Positions 46,437 through 57,498 of a DNA stretch of 64,000 nucleotides are shown piece after piece. The notes under the pieces were generated by a model that did no database searches, was not told where the DNA came from, and was given only the letters and a program-made list of their open reading frames with translations. The DNA comes from Panopea generosa. Its lineage: Eukaryota; Mollusca; Bivalvia; Adapedonta; Hiatellidae. The position numbers were made by a program, and so were the translations under genes. The stretch covers positions 22,589,347-22,653,346 of the forward strand of contig CM055909.1 in assembly GCA_029582155.1 (NCBI GenBank), given 5' to 3'. How positions within the stretch are numbered: position 1 is the first letter of the stretch; each line of letters begins with the position of its first letter.

Positions 46437-47070
46437 TCAAACACTGTCTCCCACAGATACAAAACACTGTCTCCCGCAGATACAAAACACTGTCTCCCGC
46501 AGAAACAAAACATTGTCTCCCGCAAATAAAAAATACTTATCCTGCAGATCCAAAACACTGTCTACCAAAGGTATATAAACACTGTCTCCCGCAGAAACGA
46601 AACACTGTCTCCCGCACAAACAAAACACTGTACCCTGCAGATCCAAAACACTGTCTACCAAAGGTACAAAAACACTGTCTCCCGCTGAAACGAAACACTG
46701 TATACTGCAGTAACAAAACACTGTCTCCTGCGTGTACAAAACACTGTCTACCAAAGGTACAAAACACTGTCTCCTGTGTGTACAAAACACTGTCTACCAA
46801 AGGTACAAAACACTGTCTCCCGCAGAAACAAAACATTGTCTCTCGCAAATAAAAAATACTGTATCCTGCAGATACAAAACACTGTCTACCAAAGGTACAT
46901 AAACACTGTCTCCCGCTGAAACAAAACACTGTATCCTGCAGTTACAAAACACTGTCTCCTGCGTGTACAAAACACTGTCTCCCGCAGATACAAAACACTG
47001 TCTCCCACAGATACAAAACACTCTCCCGCAGATACAAAACACTGTCTCCCACAGATACAAAACAATTTTC
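46437..47070. repeat. 23-bp minisatellite, mixed unit types
   Basis: About 27 units of roughly 23 bp with the core 'caaaacactgtctcccgcag'. A second unit type ('ctgtctaccaaaggtac') and a third with 'cctgcgtgtac' are interspersed. Open frames on both strands are incidental. Confidence 0.94.
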
Positions 47071-47117
47071 CCCGCATATGCACACAGAACTTATGAACAT
47101 ATAACTAAAATAATAAT

Positions 47118-47142
47118 ATCTCACCGACGGGGAATTGAACTG
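47118..47142 (-). pseudogene. tRNA-Asp 3'-end fragment
   Basis: 'ctcaccgacggggaattgaa' matches the 3' end (T arm and acceptor) of the tRNA-Asp genes at 54817-57498 with one mismatch. The rest of the tRNA is absent. It lies between two minisatellites. Confidence 0.55.
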
Positions 47143-47225
47143 AAACTACGGATAAAGACATAACACTCAATACTCAAATTAATTTTTTCACAAAATATTT
47201 CAAAGTATAATATGTCAAATAATAT

Positions 47226-49300
47226 GTTGGTCTCACGGTGAGGCCGCAACAATCGTTATATTTTGGTTTCACCATGAGGATGTGAAAATCGTTATATTTT
47301 GGTTTCACCATGAGGTCGCAACAATCGTTAGACTTTGATTTCAACATGAGGCCGTGATAATCGTTATATATGTTGCTATCACCATGAGGCCAAGACAATC
47401 ATTAGACTTTGGTTTCACCATGAGGCCGTGACGATCATTATATGTTGATTTCACCATGAGGCCGCAACAATCGTTATACGTTGCTTTCACAATGAGGCCG
47501 CGACAATCATTAGACTTTGGTTTCACCATGAGGCCGTGACGATCGTTTTATGTTGATTTCACCATGAGACCGTGACAATTGATTTATTTTGGTTTCACCA
47601 TGAGGCCGTGACAATCGTTATATTTTGGTTTCACCATGAGGTCGTGACGATCGTTAGACTTTGGTTTCACCATGAGGCCGTGACGATCGTTAGACTTTGG
47701 TTTTTACCATGAGGCCTTGACAATCATTAGACTTTGGTTTCACCATGAGGCCGTGACGATCGTTAGAACTTGGTTTCACCATGAGACCGTGACGATCGTT
47801 AGACTTTGGTTTCACCATGAGGCCGTGACAATCATTAGACTTTGGTTTCACCATGAGGCCGTGACGATCGTTAGACTTTGGTTTCACCATGAGGCCGTGA
47901 CGATCGTTATATTTTTGTTTCACCATGAGACCGTGACAATCGTTATATTTTGGTTTCACCACTAGACCGTGACGATCGTTATATTTTGGTATCACCATGA
48001 GGCCGTGACGATCGTTAGACTTTGGTTACACCATGAGGCCGTGACGATCGTTAGACTTTGGTTTCACCATTAGGCCGTGACAATCATTAGACTTTGGTTT
48101 CACCATGAGGCCGTGACGATCGTTAGACTTTGGTTTCACCATGAGGCCGTGACGATCGTTATATTTTTGTTTCACCACGAGACCGTGACAATCGTTATAT
48201 TTTGGTTTCACCACGAGACCGTGACGATCGTTATATTTTGGTATCACCATGAGGCCGTGACGGTCGTTAGACTTTGGTTCCACCATGAGGCCGTGACGAT
48301 CGTTAGACTTTGGTTTCACCATGTGACCGTGACGATCGTTAGACTTTGGTTTCACCATGAGGCCGTGACAATCGTTAGACTTTGGTTTCACCATGAGGCC
48401 GTGACGATCGTTAGACTTTGGTTTCACCATAAGGCCGTGACAATCATTAGACTTTGGTTTCACCATGAGGCCGTGACGATCGTTAGACTTTGGTTTCACC
48501 ATGAGGTCGCAACAATCGTTAGACTTTGATTTCACCATGAGACCGTGACAATCGTTATATTTTGGTTTCACCACGAGACCGTGAAGATCGTTATATTTTG
48601 GTATCACCATGAGGCCGTGACGGTCGTTAGACTTTGGTTTCACCATGAGGCCGTGACGATCGTTAGACTTTGGTTTCAACATGAGACCGTGATAATAGTC
48701 ATATGTTGGTATCACCATGAAGTCGCGACAATCGTTAGACTTTGGTTTCACCATGAGACCGTGGCAATCGTTAGACTTTGGTTTCAACATGAGGCCGTGA
48801 CAATCGTTAGACTTTGATTTCATCATGAGGCCGTGACAATCGTTATATGTTGGTTTCACCATGAGGTCGAGACAATCGTTAGACTTTGGTTTCACCATGA
48901 GGCCGTGACGATCGTTATATTTTGGTTTCACCATGAGACCGTGACAATCGTTATATTTTGGTTTCACCATGAGACCGTGACGATCGGTATATTTTGGTTT
49001 CACCATGAGGCCGTGACGATCGTTATATGTTGGTTTCACCATGAGGTCGAGACAATCGTTAGACTTTGGTTTCACCATTAAGTCATGACAATCGTTATAC
49101 TTTGGTTTTACCATGAGATTGCGACGACCGTTAGATTTGGTTTCACCATGAGGTCATGACAATCGTTAGACTTTGGTTTCACCATGAGTTCATGACAATC
49201 GTTATATTTTGGTTTCACTATGAGCTCATGACAATCGTTATATTTTCATTTCACAATAAAATCGAGTTAATCGCTAAATTTTGTGCTACCGTGAGACTGT
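47226..49300. repeat. 36-bp minisatellite, about 57 units
   Basis: Unit with 'atgaggccgtgacgatcgtt' and 'agactttggtttcacc', about 2.1 kb. Because 36 is divisible by 3, the minus strand stays open for 362 codons (48026-49114), giving a 12-residue repeat of type MVKPKSNDRHGL. Unit variants interchange R/C and S/Y and also include stops and frame breaks, as expected for non-coding DNA. The units are more CpG-rich than the surroundings. Confidence 0.95.
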
Positions 49301-49684
49301 GAATTTGCTACGTTTTTTTTTTTTTTTTTTAGCTACAATCGCGACAATTGTGATGTTTTTAGTCCCACCATGAGATCATGATTATCGGGAATTTTTTTTT
49401 AACTTTTGTTTAATCATCATATCAATTGTTTTAAACAGGTTTGCTTCATGTTTCAATATCACTTTTGTTGGCAACAACATGCCTTAACAGATGTTTCTAG
49501 ATCAAGAATAAACGAGCACTAAAGACATACATGTTCATAGTAAAATATTAGATGTTTTTAGCTGTGTTGCATATTGCTTGTGCAGTGCATACCAGTATCA
49601 TCCGTTATTGAAAGTTTTAACTAAAAAGGGAATCGACAAGAGAAAGTGTTTTAACCAAACGATGTCCCTGACTTGATATTCGTT
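49301..49684. other. no gene seen
   Basis: Contains a poly-T tract at 49313-49330 and decayed minisatellite edges. Confidence 0.4.
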
Positions 49685-49940
49685 TGTAGAACGGACCCAG
49701 CTTTGTAGCTCTCGCGATTGGACCCGTCACAAAGCAAGTGTTACGCTCACGCTGATTCGCTATCATCTATCCATATGGTAGGAGGACGCTGATTGGTCAG
49801 TGAATTTGACATTGGGAAAGTATCATTGACATCACAGTTTAGCAAGCGTTCATTAGTTATGAATTACATAGAATTTCCTGCTTTTTCATTGGTGTTAACA
49901 AACCTGATTTCTGGAAATATCAAGTTCTATATATAGACTA
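49685..49940 (-). repeat. dispersed repeat family G, copy 3 (inverted)
   Basis: 'gaacggacccagctttgtag', 'gattggtcagtgaatttgac', 'tttcctgctttttcattggt' and 'aacctgatttctgg' are reverse complements of blocks in 4612-4850. Confidence 0.65.
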
Positions 49941-50230
49941 CGTTGATATGCAAATGTAGCGTTCCTGCGGACGTCTTTCCAAAAACAGGGACCCATTCAG
50001 TAATGTCTTCTTGGTTATTAACATAAGTGTTACGTATATAAATGATGGTAAATAGAATCAGTATCAGTTGTACATTATCTTAAATGTGTAATTATATATT
50101 TATTTTTTTATTAACTGACTCCGTTTGAACTTTGACCTTATTTTACACATTCCGGATAATGTATGTCATCTCAGTGTGTTTGTGGCATGCTTACCGTTCA
50201 TGTGTTTCCTTTTTCTTTGTGCGTTTTTAG

Positions 50231-50396
50231 ACCAAATTAGCAACCGAGGACTTTGTAAGAAGGAGTCACAATATGTTGTCAATAACACACTTGTCTGCTG
50301 GCAGATACTCCCCCGAGCATCGCCAGCCCAGCAGACAAACAGACACCAGAACAGGCAACTGGTCACTGCCAGCACCTTAAACCTTTGAATAATAAA
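50231..50396 (+). other. candidate terminal exon with poly(A) signal
   Basis: A strong polypyrimidine tract and acceptor (tttctttgtgcgtttttag|ACC) end at 50230. The frame from the first base encodes 49 residues (TKLATEDFVRRSHNMLSITH...) to TAA at 50378-50380, and AATAAA follows at 50391-50396. The sequence is complex, not repeat-derived. Phase 0 would fit splicing from PCGF exon 8 (phase 0), giving a protein without the final RAWUL strand; it could also end an unseen gene. Not recognised by homology. Confidence 0.35.
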
Positions 50397-50399
50397 CAG

Positions 50400-50950
50400 G
50401 TGATATGAGATGTATACGTAGTTATTATATTACAGTGATTGTGAAACGAGCCTACAGCTTTTGTGAATTGGAACACCATTTCCTGGGACTTAGAACCAGT
50501 ACTGGTGCTGTTTGTGGAGGCCATCGGACCGAGCGTGGGATTAAACCTGCGACATCCAGCCTAAGCTGCTGACACACTACTAGTATCAAATACATTACTA
50601 CCCAACTAAAGTTGATGTTTTTTTGTCTGTGTAACAGCTGTGAAAGACAGCTATCCATGTCCAGTGCTAATTTATAATCGTTACACGTGCTGTAGAACTT
50701 GTCATACAATCCATATATGGAAGGACAAAAGGGTTAAATTTACAATCCGGTTATTCTTCTGTACGTGACCTTCGAAGTGTGGTCTTTACTTGTCTTGTTT
50801 CAAAGCCTGTTCTATAAGTTGCTTATTTCCGCATCATATTTTGAATTGCCTTTTCAGTGTACCGTTCAGTATAAGTCATCAATGACATCAGTAAGTTATG
50901 TAATCTTTCGTTATGCCCTGTCATCCTTTATTATTTCATAAGTACATATT
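50400..50950. other. no gene; possible SINE remnant
   Basis: At 50440-50580 'ggaccgagcgtgggattaaa' and nearby blocks look like a worn, inverted tRNA-derived head. Low confidence. Confidence 0.3.
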
Positions 50951-50954
50951 TAGT

Positions 50955-53425
50955 TTGCATAACACAAGTTACAATCCGCATTACGCTAGTTATAGTCTTC
51001 ATTACGCAAGTTACAATCCGCATAACTCTAGTTACAATCCGCATAACGCAAGTTACAATCCGCATTGCGCAAGTTACAATCCGCATAACGCTAGTTACAA
51101 TCCGCATAACGCAAGTTGCAATCCGCATTACGCAAGTTACAATCCGCATAACGCATGACAATCCGCATAACGCAAGTTACAATCCGCATAACGCAAGTTA
51201 CAATCCGCATAATGTAAGTTACAATCCGCATTACGCATGTTACAATCCGCATAACGCTAGTTATGTACAATCTGCATTACGCAAGTTGTTATCCGTATTA
51301 CACAAGTTACTATCCGTATTACGCAAGTTACAATCCGCATAACGCTAGTTATGTACAATCTGCATTACCCAAGTTGCAAGTTACAATCTGCATAACGCTA
51401 GTTACAATCCGCATTACGCAAGTTACAATCCGTATAACGCTAGTTATGTACAATCTGCATTACGCAAGTTACAATCCGCATTACGCAAGTTACTATCCGT
51501 ATAACGCTAGTTACAATTTGCATTACGCAAGTTACAATCTGCATTATGCAAGTTACTATCCGCATATCGCTAGTTACAATCTGCATTACGCAAGTTACAA
51601 TCTACATTACACTAGTTATAATTTGCATTACGCAAGTTACGTTCTGCATTATGCTAGTTACAATCTGCATGACGCAAATTGCATTTTCATTTCCGCTAGT
51701 TACAATCTGCATTACGCAAATTACATTATCAGTTACATTCTGCATAACGCTATTTACAATCTGCATGACTCAAATAACAATCTGCATTATGCTAGTTACA
51801 TTCTGCATAACGCAAATTGTAATTAGCATTATTCAAATTACAGTCTGCATTACGTAAGTTATATTCTGCATTACGCTAGTTATATTCTGCATAACGCTAG
51901 TTACGATCTACATTATGTAAGTTACCATCGGCATTACGTAAGCTGCTATCCAAATAATGCTTGTAACAATCCGCATTATGCAAGTTACAATCTGCATTAC
52001 GCAATTTACAATCTGCATTACGCAAATTACAATCTGCATTATGCTAGACACTTTCTATTATGCAAGTTACTATCCGCATTATGCATTATCCAAATTTCAA
52101 TCCGCATTTTGCTAGTTACAGTCCTCATTGCGCAAGTTACAATCCGCATAACACTAGTTACAATCTGCATTACGCAAATTACAATCCGCATTGCGCTTGT
52201 TACAATCCGCATTACGAATATTACAATCCGCATAACGCAAGTTACAATCTGCATCACGCAAGTTACAATCCGCATCATGCAATTACAATCCGCATAACGC
52301 AAGTTACAATCCGCAAAACGCTAGTTACAATCCGCATTACGCAAGTTACAATCCGCATAACGCAAGTTACAATCCGCATTACGCAAGTTACAATCCGCAT
52401 CATGCAATTACAATCCGCATTACGCAAGTTACAATCCGCAAAACGCTAGTTACAATCCGCATTACGCAAGTTACAATCCGCGTAACGCTAGTTATGAACA
52501 ATCTGTATTACGCAAGTTACAATCCGCATTAAGCAAGTTACAATCCGTATAACGCTAGTTACAATTTGCATTACGCAAGTTACAATCTGCATTACACTAG
52601 TTATAATCTGCATTACGCAAGTTACATTCTGCATTATGCTATATATAATCTGCATTACGCAAGATATATTCTGCATTTAGCTAGTTACAATCTGCATTAC
52701 GTAAAATACATTCTGCATTACGCAAATCACAACCTGTATTACGCAAATTATAATCTGCATTACGCAAATTACAATCTGCATTACGCAAGTTACATTCTGC
52801 TTTACGCTAGTTATAATCTGCATTACGCAAGAAACATTCTGAATTACGCAAGTTACAATCTGCATTACGCAAATTACAATCTGCATTACGCAAGCTACGT
52901 TTTGCATTATGCTAGTTACAATCTGCATGACGCAAATTGCATTCTCAATTCCGCTAGTTACAATCTGCATTACGCAAATTACATTCTCAGTTTCGCTAAT
53001 TACAATCTGCATTACGCAAGTTATAATCTGCATTTGCATTTTGCTAGTTACATTCTGCATAACGCTATTTACAATCTGCATGACGCAAATAACAATCTGC
53101 ATTATGCTAGTTACATTCTGCATAACGCAAATTGCAATTAGCATTATGCTAATTACAATCGGCATTACGTAAGTTACAATCTACATTATGTTAGTTACAA
53201 TCAGCATTACGTAATTTACAATCCACAGTAATCTACTGTTACAATTCGCATTATGAAAGCTGCAATCTGCATTACGCAAATTGCAATCCGTATTATGCAA
53301 GTTATAATCTGCATTACGCAAGCGACAATCTGCATTACGCAAATTGCAATCCGCATTATGCAAGTTATAATCTGCATTGTGCAAGTGAAATCCACATTGT
53401 GCTATTTACGATCCGCATTAACGTC
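50955..53425. repeat. 21-bp minisatellite, about 115 units
   Basis: Units alternate 'gttacaatccgcattacgca' and 'gttacaatccgcataacgct' (period 21), with a diverged zone using 'aatctgcattacgcaaatta'. Two longer blocks with similar unit order (about 51540-51830 and 52850-53140) suggest a segmental copy within the array. The 21-bp period keeps several + and - frames open for 60-190 codons, and these are not genes. Confidence 0.96.
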
Positions 53426-53845
53426 TCACATAACAATTAATTTTGCACTGTTATAGAGAAATGCACTTCTGGAACACTGAACACTTTATAAATAGTTTTA
53501 AACGTATCTTGTTTCCATAGATATTCCTCTGTTGATCCAAATATGTATAAAAATATGGGGTTGACCATTTTTCAAAATATCCATGATTTGATGACACCCC
53601 TTCATTTTTGACAATACTGTTAATTTCTTGCAGTGTGTCACTATAGATCATGAAACTGGTATATCTTCATCAAACAGTACCAAGTGACGGCCAAACTTAG
53701 CACAACTGATCTCATATGTAGAAAAAAGCATCAACATTTAAAGCATTTTCAAAATATATGTCTAACCAATTTACAATGCTCTAATTTCTCGGGAGTAATA
53801 ATCTTGCTACTGTCAATTAAGGGAAGTAATTCTAAAGCGAGACCA
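53426..53845. other. unique spacer splitting the 21-bp array
   Basis: About 420 bases with no similarity to the repeat unit; no gene or mobile-element ends recognised. Confidence 0.5.
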
Positions 53846-54347
53846 CATGCAAGTTACAATCCGCATCATGCAAGTTACAATTCGCTTTACGCAAGTTACA
53901 ATCCGCATCATGCAAGCTATATTCCACATTACACAAGTTATATTCCACATTACGCAAGTTACAATCTACATTACGCACGTTGCAATCCACATTACGCAAG
54001 TTATATTTCACATTACGTTAGTTACAATCTACATTACGCTAGTTACAATCCCCATTATGCAAGTTGCAATCTATATTATGCAAGCTACAAACCCCATTAC
54101 GCATGTTACAATCTACCTTATGCGAGTTACAATCCCAATTACGCAAGTTACTATCTACATTACGCTAGTTACAAGCCCCATTATGCAAGTTGCAATCTAC
54201 ATAATGCAAGTTACAGTTTGCATTACGCATATATCAATCCGAATTACGTATGTTACAATTTACATTACGCCAAGTTACAATCCATGTTACGCTTGTTACA
54301 TTTGACATAATCCACATTACGCTTATGTTAATCCACATTACGCAAGC
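53846..54347. repeat. 21-bp minisatellite, second block
   Basis: About 24 diverged units of the same family ('gttacaatctacattacgc'). The last unit ends at 54350, directly against the first degenerate tRNA-Asp copy. Confidence 0.93.
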
Positions 54348-54351
54348 TGCA

Positions 54352-54424
54352 CCTTCTTGGCGGGGTATTGAACCCTGGATTCCCGCGTAACAGACGAGAA
54401 TACTTACCACCATACTTTCGATGA
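54352..54424 (-). pseudogene. degenerate tRNA-Asp at array edge
   Basis: Recognisable along its whole length ('gtattgaaccctggattccc'...'tactttcgatga') but with many changes in the acceptor, T and D arms. Probably inactive. Confidence 0.8.
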
Positions 54425-54555
54425 CATAGATACCTGAATTATATAGAAAACCATTAAAAAACTAATATAACAAAGCATACCGATTAATGTATCGTAAAAA
54501 CTCAACTCTGGCTTCCGTAGAACCCCCTATTCATTATTTGAATACAAATAAACAC

Positions 54556-54626
54556 CTCCCCGACGGGGAATTGAACCCCGGTCTCCCGCGTACTGACGGG
54601 GATACTCACCACTATATCATAGAAAC
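54556..54626 (-). pseudogene. tRNA-Asp pseudogene
   Basis: The T arm and acceptor 3' side are intact. The anticodon loop is altered (one base shorter, GUC lost) and the 5' acceptor strand is replaced. Confidence 0.85.
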
Positions 54627-54761
54627 TATAGATAAATACTTACAACAAATTGCTCCAATTAATATATAAAAAATATAATTCAACTTAGTAGATTAAATAA
54701 AAGTTAAAACGCTAGCTCCAGCATAACTTGTATTCTTTATTTACCAACCGAAACATTACAC

Positions 54762-54780
54762 CTCCCCAACGGGGAATTGA
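54762..54780 (-). pseudogene. tRNA-Asp 3' fragment, 19 bp
   Basis: Only 'ctccccaacggggaattga' remains; it then runs into spacer sequence, so most of the copy was deleted. Confidence 0.8.
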
Positions 54781-54816
54781 TTTACAAACACTTCATTTAC
54801 AAACAAAAAATAGCAC

Positions 54817-54888
54817 CTCCCCGACGGGGAATTGAACCCCGGTCTCCCGCGTGACAGGCGGGGATACTCACCACTATACTATCGAGGA
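54817..54888 (-). tRNA. tRNA-Asp(GUC), array copy
   Basis: 72 nt in consensus form. The acceptor stem UCCUCGA pairs with UCGGGGA and the discriminator is G. The A box TAGTATAGTGGTGAG, anticodon GUC in CCTGTCACG, and B box GGTTCAATTCC are intact. It decodes Asp codons GAC/GAU. Downstream on the minus strand T6 (from 'aaaaaa' at about 54806) is a Pol III terminator. Confidence 0.97.
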
Positions 54889-55063
54889 TGTTACATAGAG
54901 TTTCTTAAATCACAGATAAAACATAGAAACTATAGATAAATATTAACAACAAATTGTTCCAATTAATAGAAAAAAATATAATTCAACTGAATATAATAAT
55001 TAAAAGATAAAACGCTGGCTCCCACATAACTCGTTTTCTTTATTTAAAAACAAGAAATAACAC

Positions 55064-55135
55064 CTCCCCGACGGGGAATTGAACCCCGGTCTCCCGCGTG
55101 ACAGGCGGGGATACTCACCACTATACTATCGAGGA
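55064..55135 (-). tRNA. tRNA-Asp(GUC), array copy
   Basis: Identical to the copy at 54817-54888. The near terminator is weaker (TTTCTTG), with a T5 a little further on. Confidence 0.96.
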
Positions 55136-55310
55136 TATTAAATAGAGTTTCTTAAATCAAAGGAAAATTATATAAACTAAAGATAAATACTAACAACAAA
55201 TTGCTCCAGTTAACATAAAAAAATATAATTCAACTTAATAGATTAATCAAAAGATCAAACGTTGGCTCCCGCATAATTTTTATTCTTTATTTACAAACAA
55301 AAAACAACAC

Positions 55311-55382
55311 CTCCCCGACGGGAAATTGAACCCCGGTCTCCCGCGTGACAGGCGGGGATATTCACCACAAAACTATCGAGGA
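55311..55382 (-). tRNA. tRNA-Asp(GUC), variant copy, possibly inactive
   Basis: The anticodon is intact, but the T stem has one change (a G-U wobble) and the D arm about four changes that alter the A box. Confidence 0.7.
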
Positions 55383-55557
55383 TGTTAGATAGAGTTTCTT
55401 AAATCATAGGTACAGCATAGAAGCTATAGATAAATACTAACAACAAATTGTTCCAATTAATATAAATAATTTTAATTCAACTAAATAGATTAATTAAAAG
55501 ATGAAACGCTGGCTCCCGCATATTTTTTATTCTTTATTTACAAACAAAAAAAAACAC

Positions 55558-55630
55558 CTCCCAGACGGGGAATTGAACCCCGGTCTCCCGCGTGACAGGC
55601 AGGGGATACTCACCACTATACTATCAAGGA
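55558..55630 (-). pseudogene. tRNA-Asp with one-base insertion
   Basis: 73 nt. An extra base in the anticodon stem ('ggcaggggat') and acceptor-stem changes on both sides make normal folding doubtful. Confidence 0.7.
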
Positions 55631-55805
55631 TGTTATATAGAGTTTCTTAAATCATAGGTAAAACATAGAAACTATAGATAAATACTAACATCAAATTGCT
55701 TTTATTAATATAAAAAAATATAATTCAACTTAGTAGATTAATTGAAAGATCAAACGCTGGCTCCGGCATATTTTTTATTCTTTATTTACAAACAAAAAAA
55801 AACAC

Positions 55806-55877
55806 CTCCCCGACGGGGAATTGAACCCCGGTCTCCCGCGTGACAGGCGGGGATACTCACCACTATACTATCGAGGA
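55806..55877 (-). tRNA. tRNA-Asp(GUC), array copy
   Basis: Consensus sequence, with a long T run just downstream on the minus strand as terminator. Confidence 0.97.
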
Positions 55878-56052
55878 TGTTATATAGAGTTTCTTAAATC
55901 ATAGGTAAAACATAGAAACTAAAGATAAATACTAACAACAAATTGCTCCAATTAATATAAAAAAATTGAATTCAACTTTATAGATTAATTAAAAGATGAA
56001 ACGCTGGCTCCTGCATAATTTATACTCTTTATTTACAAACAAAAAATAACAC

Positions 56053-56123
56053 CTCCCCGACGGGAATTGAACCCCGGTCTCCCGCGTGACAGGCGGGGAT
56101 ACTCACCACTATACTATCGAGGA
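56053..56123 (-). tRNA. tRNA-Asp(GUC), one-base deletion in T/acceptor region
   Basis: 71 nt; one G of the 'cgacggggaa' block is missing, shortening the T-stem/acceptor junction. The rest is consensus. May be inactive. Confidence 0.7.
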
Positions 56124-56299
56124 TGTTAAATAAAGTTTCTTAAATCACAGATAAAACATAGAAACTATAGATAAATACTAACAACAAATTGCTCCAATTA
56201 ATATAAAAAAAGTATAATTCACCTTAATAGATTAATTAAAAGATGAAACGCTGGCTCCCGCATAATTTATACTCTTTATTTACAAACAAAAAATAACAC

Positions 56300-56371
56300 C
56301 TCCCCGACGGGGAATTGAACCCCGGTCTCCCGCGTGACAGGCGGGGATACTCACCTTTATACTATCGAGGA
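56300..56371 (-). tRNA. tRNA-Asp(GUC), D-loop variant
   Basis: Consensus except two adjacent changes in the D loop/A box ('cacctttatac' for 'caccactatac'). G18G19 remain. Probably transcribable, but with a weakened A box. Confidence 0.85.
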
Positions 56372-56547
56372 TGTTATATACAGTTTCTTAAATCGTAGGT
56401 AAAACATAGAAACTATAGATAAATACTAACAACAAATTGCTCCAATTAATATAAAAAAAATAAAATTCAACTATATAGATTAATTAAAAAATCAAACGCT
56501 TGCTCCCGCATATTTTTAATTCTTTATTTACCAACAAAAAATAACAC

Positions 56548-56619
56548 CTCCCCGACGGGGAATTGAACCCCGGTCTCCCGCGTGACAGGCGGGGATACTC
56601 ACCACTATACTATCGAGGA
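56548..56619 (-). tRNA. tRNA-Asp(GUC), array copy
   Basis: Consensus sequence with T6 terminator downstream on the minus strand. Confidence 0.97.
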
Positions 56620-56792
56620 TATGATTTAGATTTCTTAAATCACAGATAAAACATAGAAACTATAGATAAATACTAACAACAAATTGCTCCAATTAATATA
56701 AAAAAATAAAGTTTAACTTTATAGAATAATTATATAATAAAACGCTGGCTCCTGCATATTTTTATTCTTTATTTACCAACAAGAAATAACAC

Positions 56793-56864
56793 CTCCCCGA
56801 CGGGGAATTGAACCCCGGTCTCCCGCGTGACAGGCGGGGATACTCACCACTATACTATCGAGGA
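56793..56864 (-). tRNA. tRNA-Asp(GUC), array copy
   Basis: Consensus sequence. The near downstream T run is interrupted (TTTCTTG). Confidence 0.96.
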
Positions 56865-57039
56865 TGTAACATAGAGTTTCTTAAATCACAAATAAAACAT
56901 AGAAACTATAGATAAATACTAACAACAAATTGCTCCAATTAATTTAAAAAAATTGAATTCAACTTTATAGATTAATTAAAAGATGAAACGCTGGCTCCCG
57001 CATAATTTATACTCTTTATTTACAAACAAAAAATGACAC

Positions 57040-57111
57040 CTCCCCGACGGGGAATTGAACCCCGGTCTCCCGCGTGACAGGCGGGGATACTCACCACTAT
57101 ACTATCGAGGA
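57040..57111 (-). tRNA. tRNA-Asp(GUC), array copy
   Basis: Consensus sequence with T6 terminator. Confidence 0.97.
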
Positions 57112-57286
57112 TGTTACATTGAGTTTCTTAAATCACAGATATAACATAGAAACTAAAGATAAATATTAATAACAAATTGTTCCAATTAATATAAAAAAAT
57201 AAAATTTAACTTTATAGAATAATTATATGATAAAACGCTGGCTGCCGCATATTTTTTATTCTTTATTTATCAATAAAAAATGACAC

Positions 57287-57358
57287 CTCCCCGACGGGGA
57301 ATTGAACCCCGGTCTCCCGCGTGACAGGCGGGGATACTCACCACTATACTATCGAGGA
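57287..57358 (-). tRNA. tRNA-Asp(GUC), array copy
   Basis: Consensus sequence with T6 terminator ('aataaaaaatg' in + orientation). Confidence 0.97.
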
Positions 57359-57426
57359 TGTTATGTAGAATTTCTTAAATCATAAGTAAAACATAAAAAC
57401 TATAGATAAATACTAACAACAAATTG

Positions 57427-57498
57427 CTCCCCGACGGGGAATTGAACCCCGGTCTCCCGCGTGACAGGCGGGGATACTCACCACTATACTATCGAGGA
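57427..57498 (-). tRNA. tRNA-Asp(GUC), first array copy in transcription order, short spacer
   Basis: Consensus gene, but only 68 bp separate it from its neighbour at 57287-57358; other spacers are about 175 bp. The usual terminator region is missing. The first T5 on the minus strand comes about 30 nt downstream. Confidence 0.96.

Noticed and set aside
48026..49114. 362-codon minus-strand frame as a repetitive protein gene
   Set aside because: Entirely explained by the 36-bp array; neighbouring units carry stops and frame breaks. Kept as a low-interest finding only.
50166..50388. Two other frames (87 codons +, 69 codons -) over the candidate terminal exon
   Set aside because: They do not start at the splice acceptor and have no domain. 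The acceptor-defined frame is the only one with an exon-like layout, and it too is uncertain.
50913..54310. Many 60-208-codon frames on both strands
   Set aside because: Products of the 21-bp array (7-codon period) with no non-repeat extension that looks coding.
54352..57498. CRISPR-like array of regularly spaced repeats
   Set aside because: The 72-bp repeats are tRNA-Asp genes with intact promoter boxes and anticodon, the spacers are homologous to each other, and the DNA is eukaryotic.
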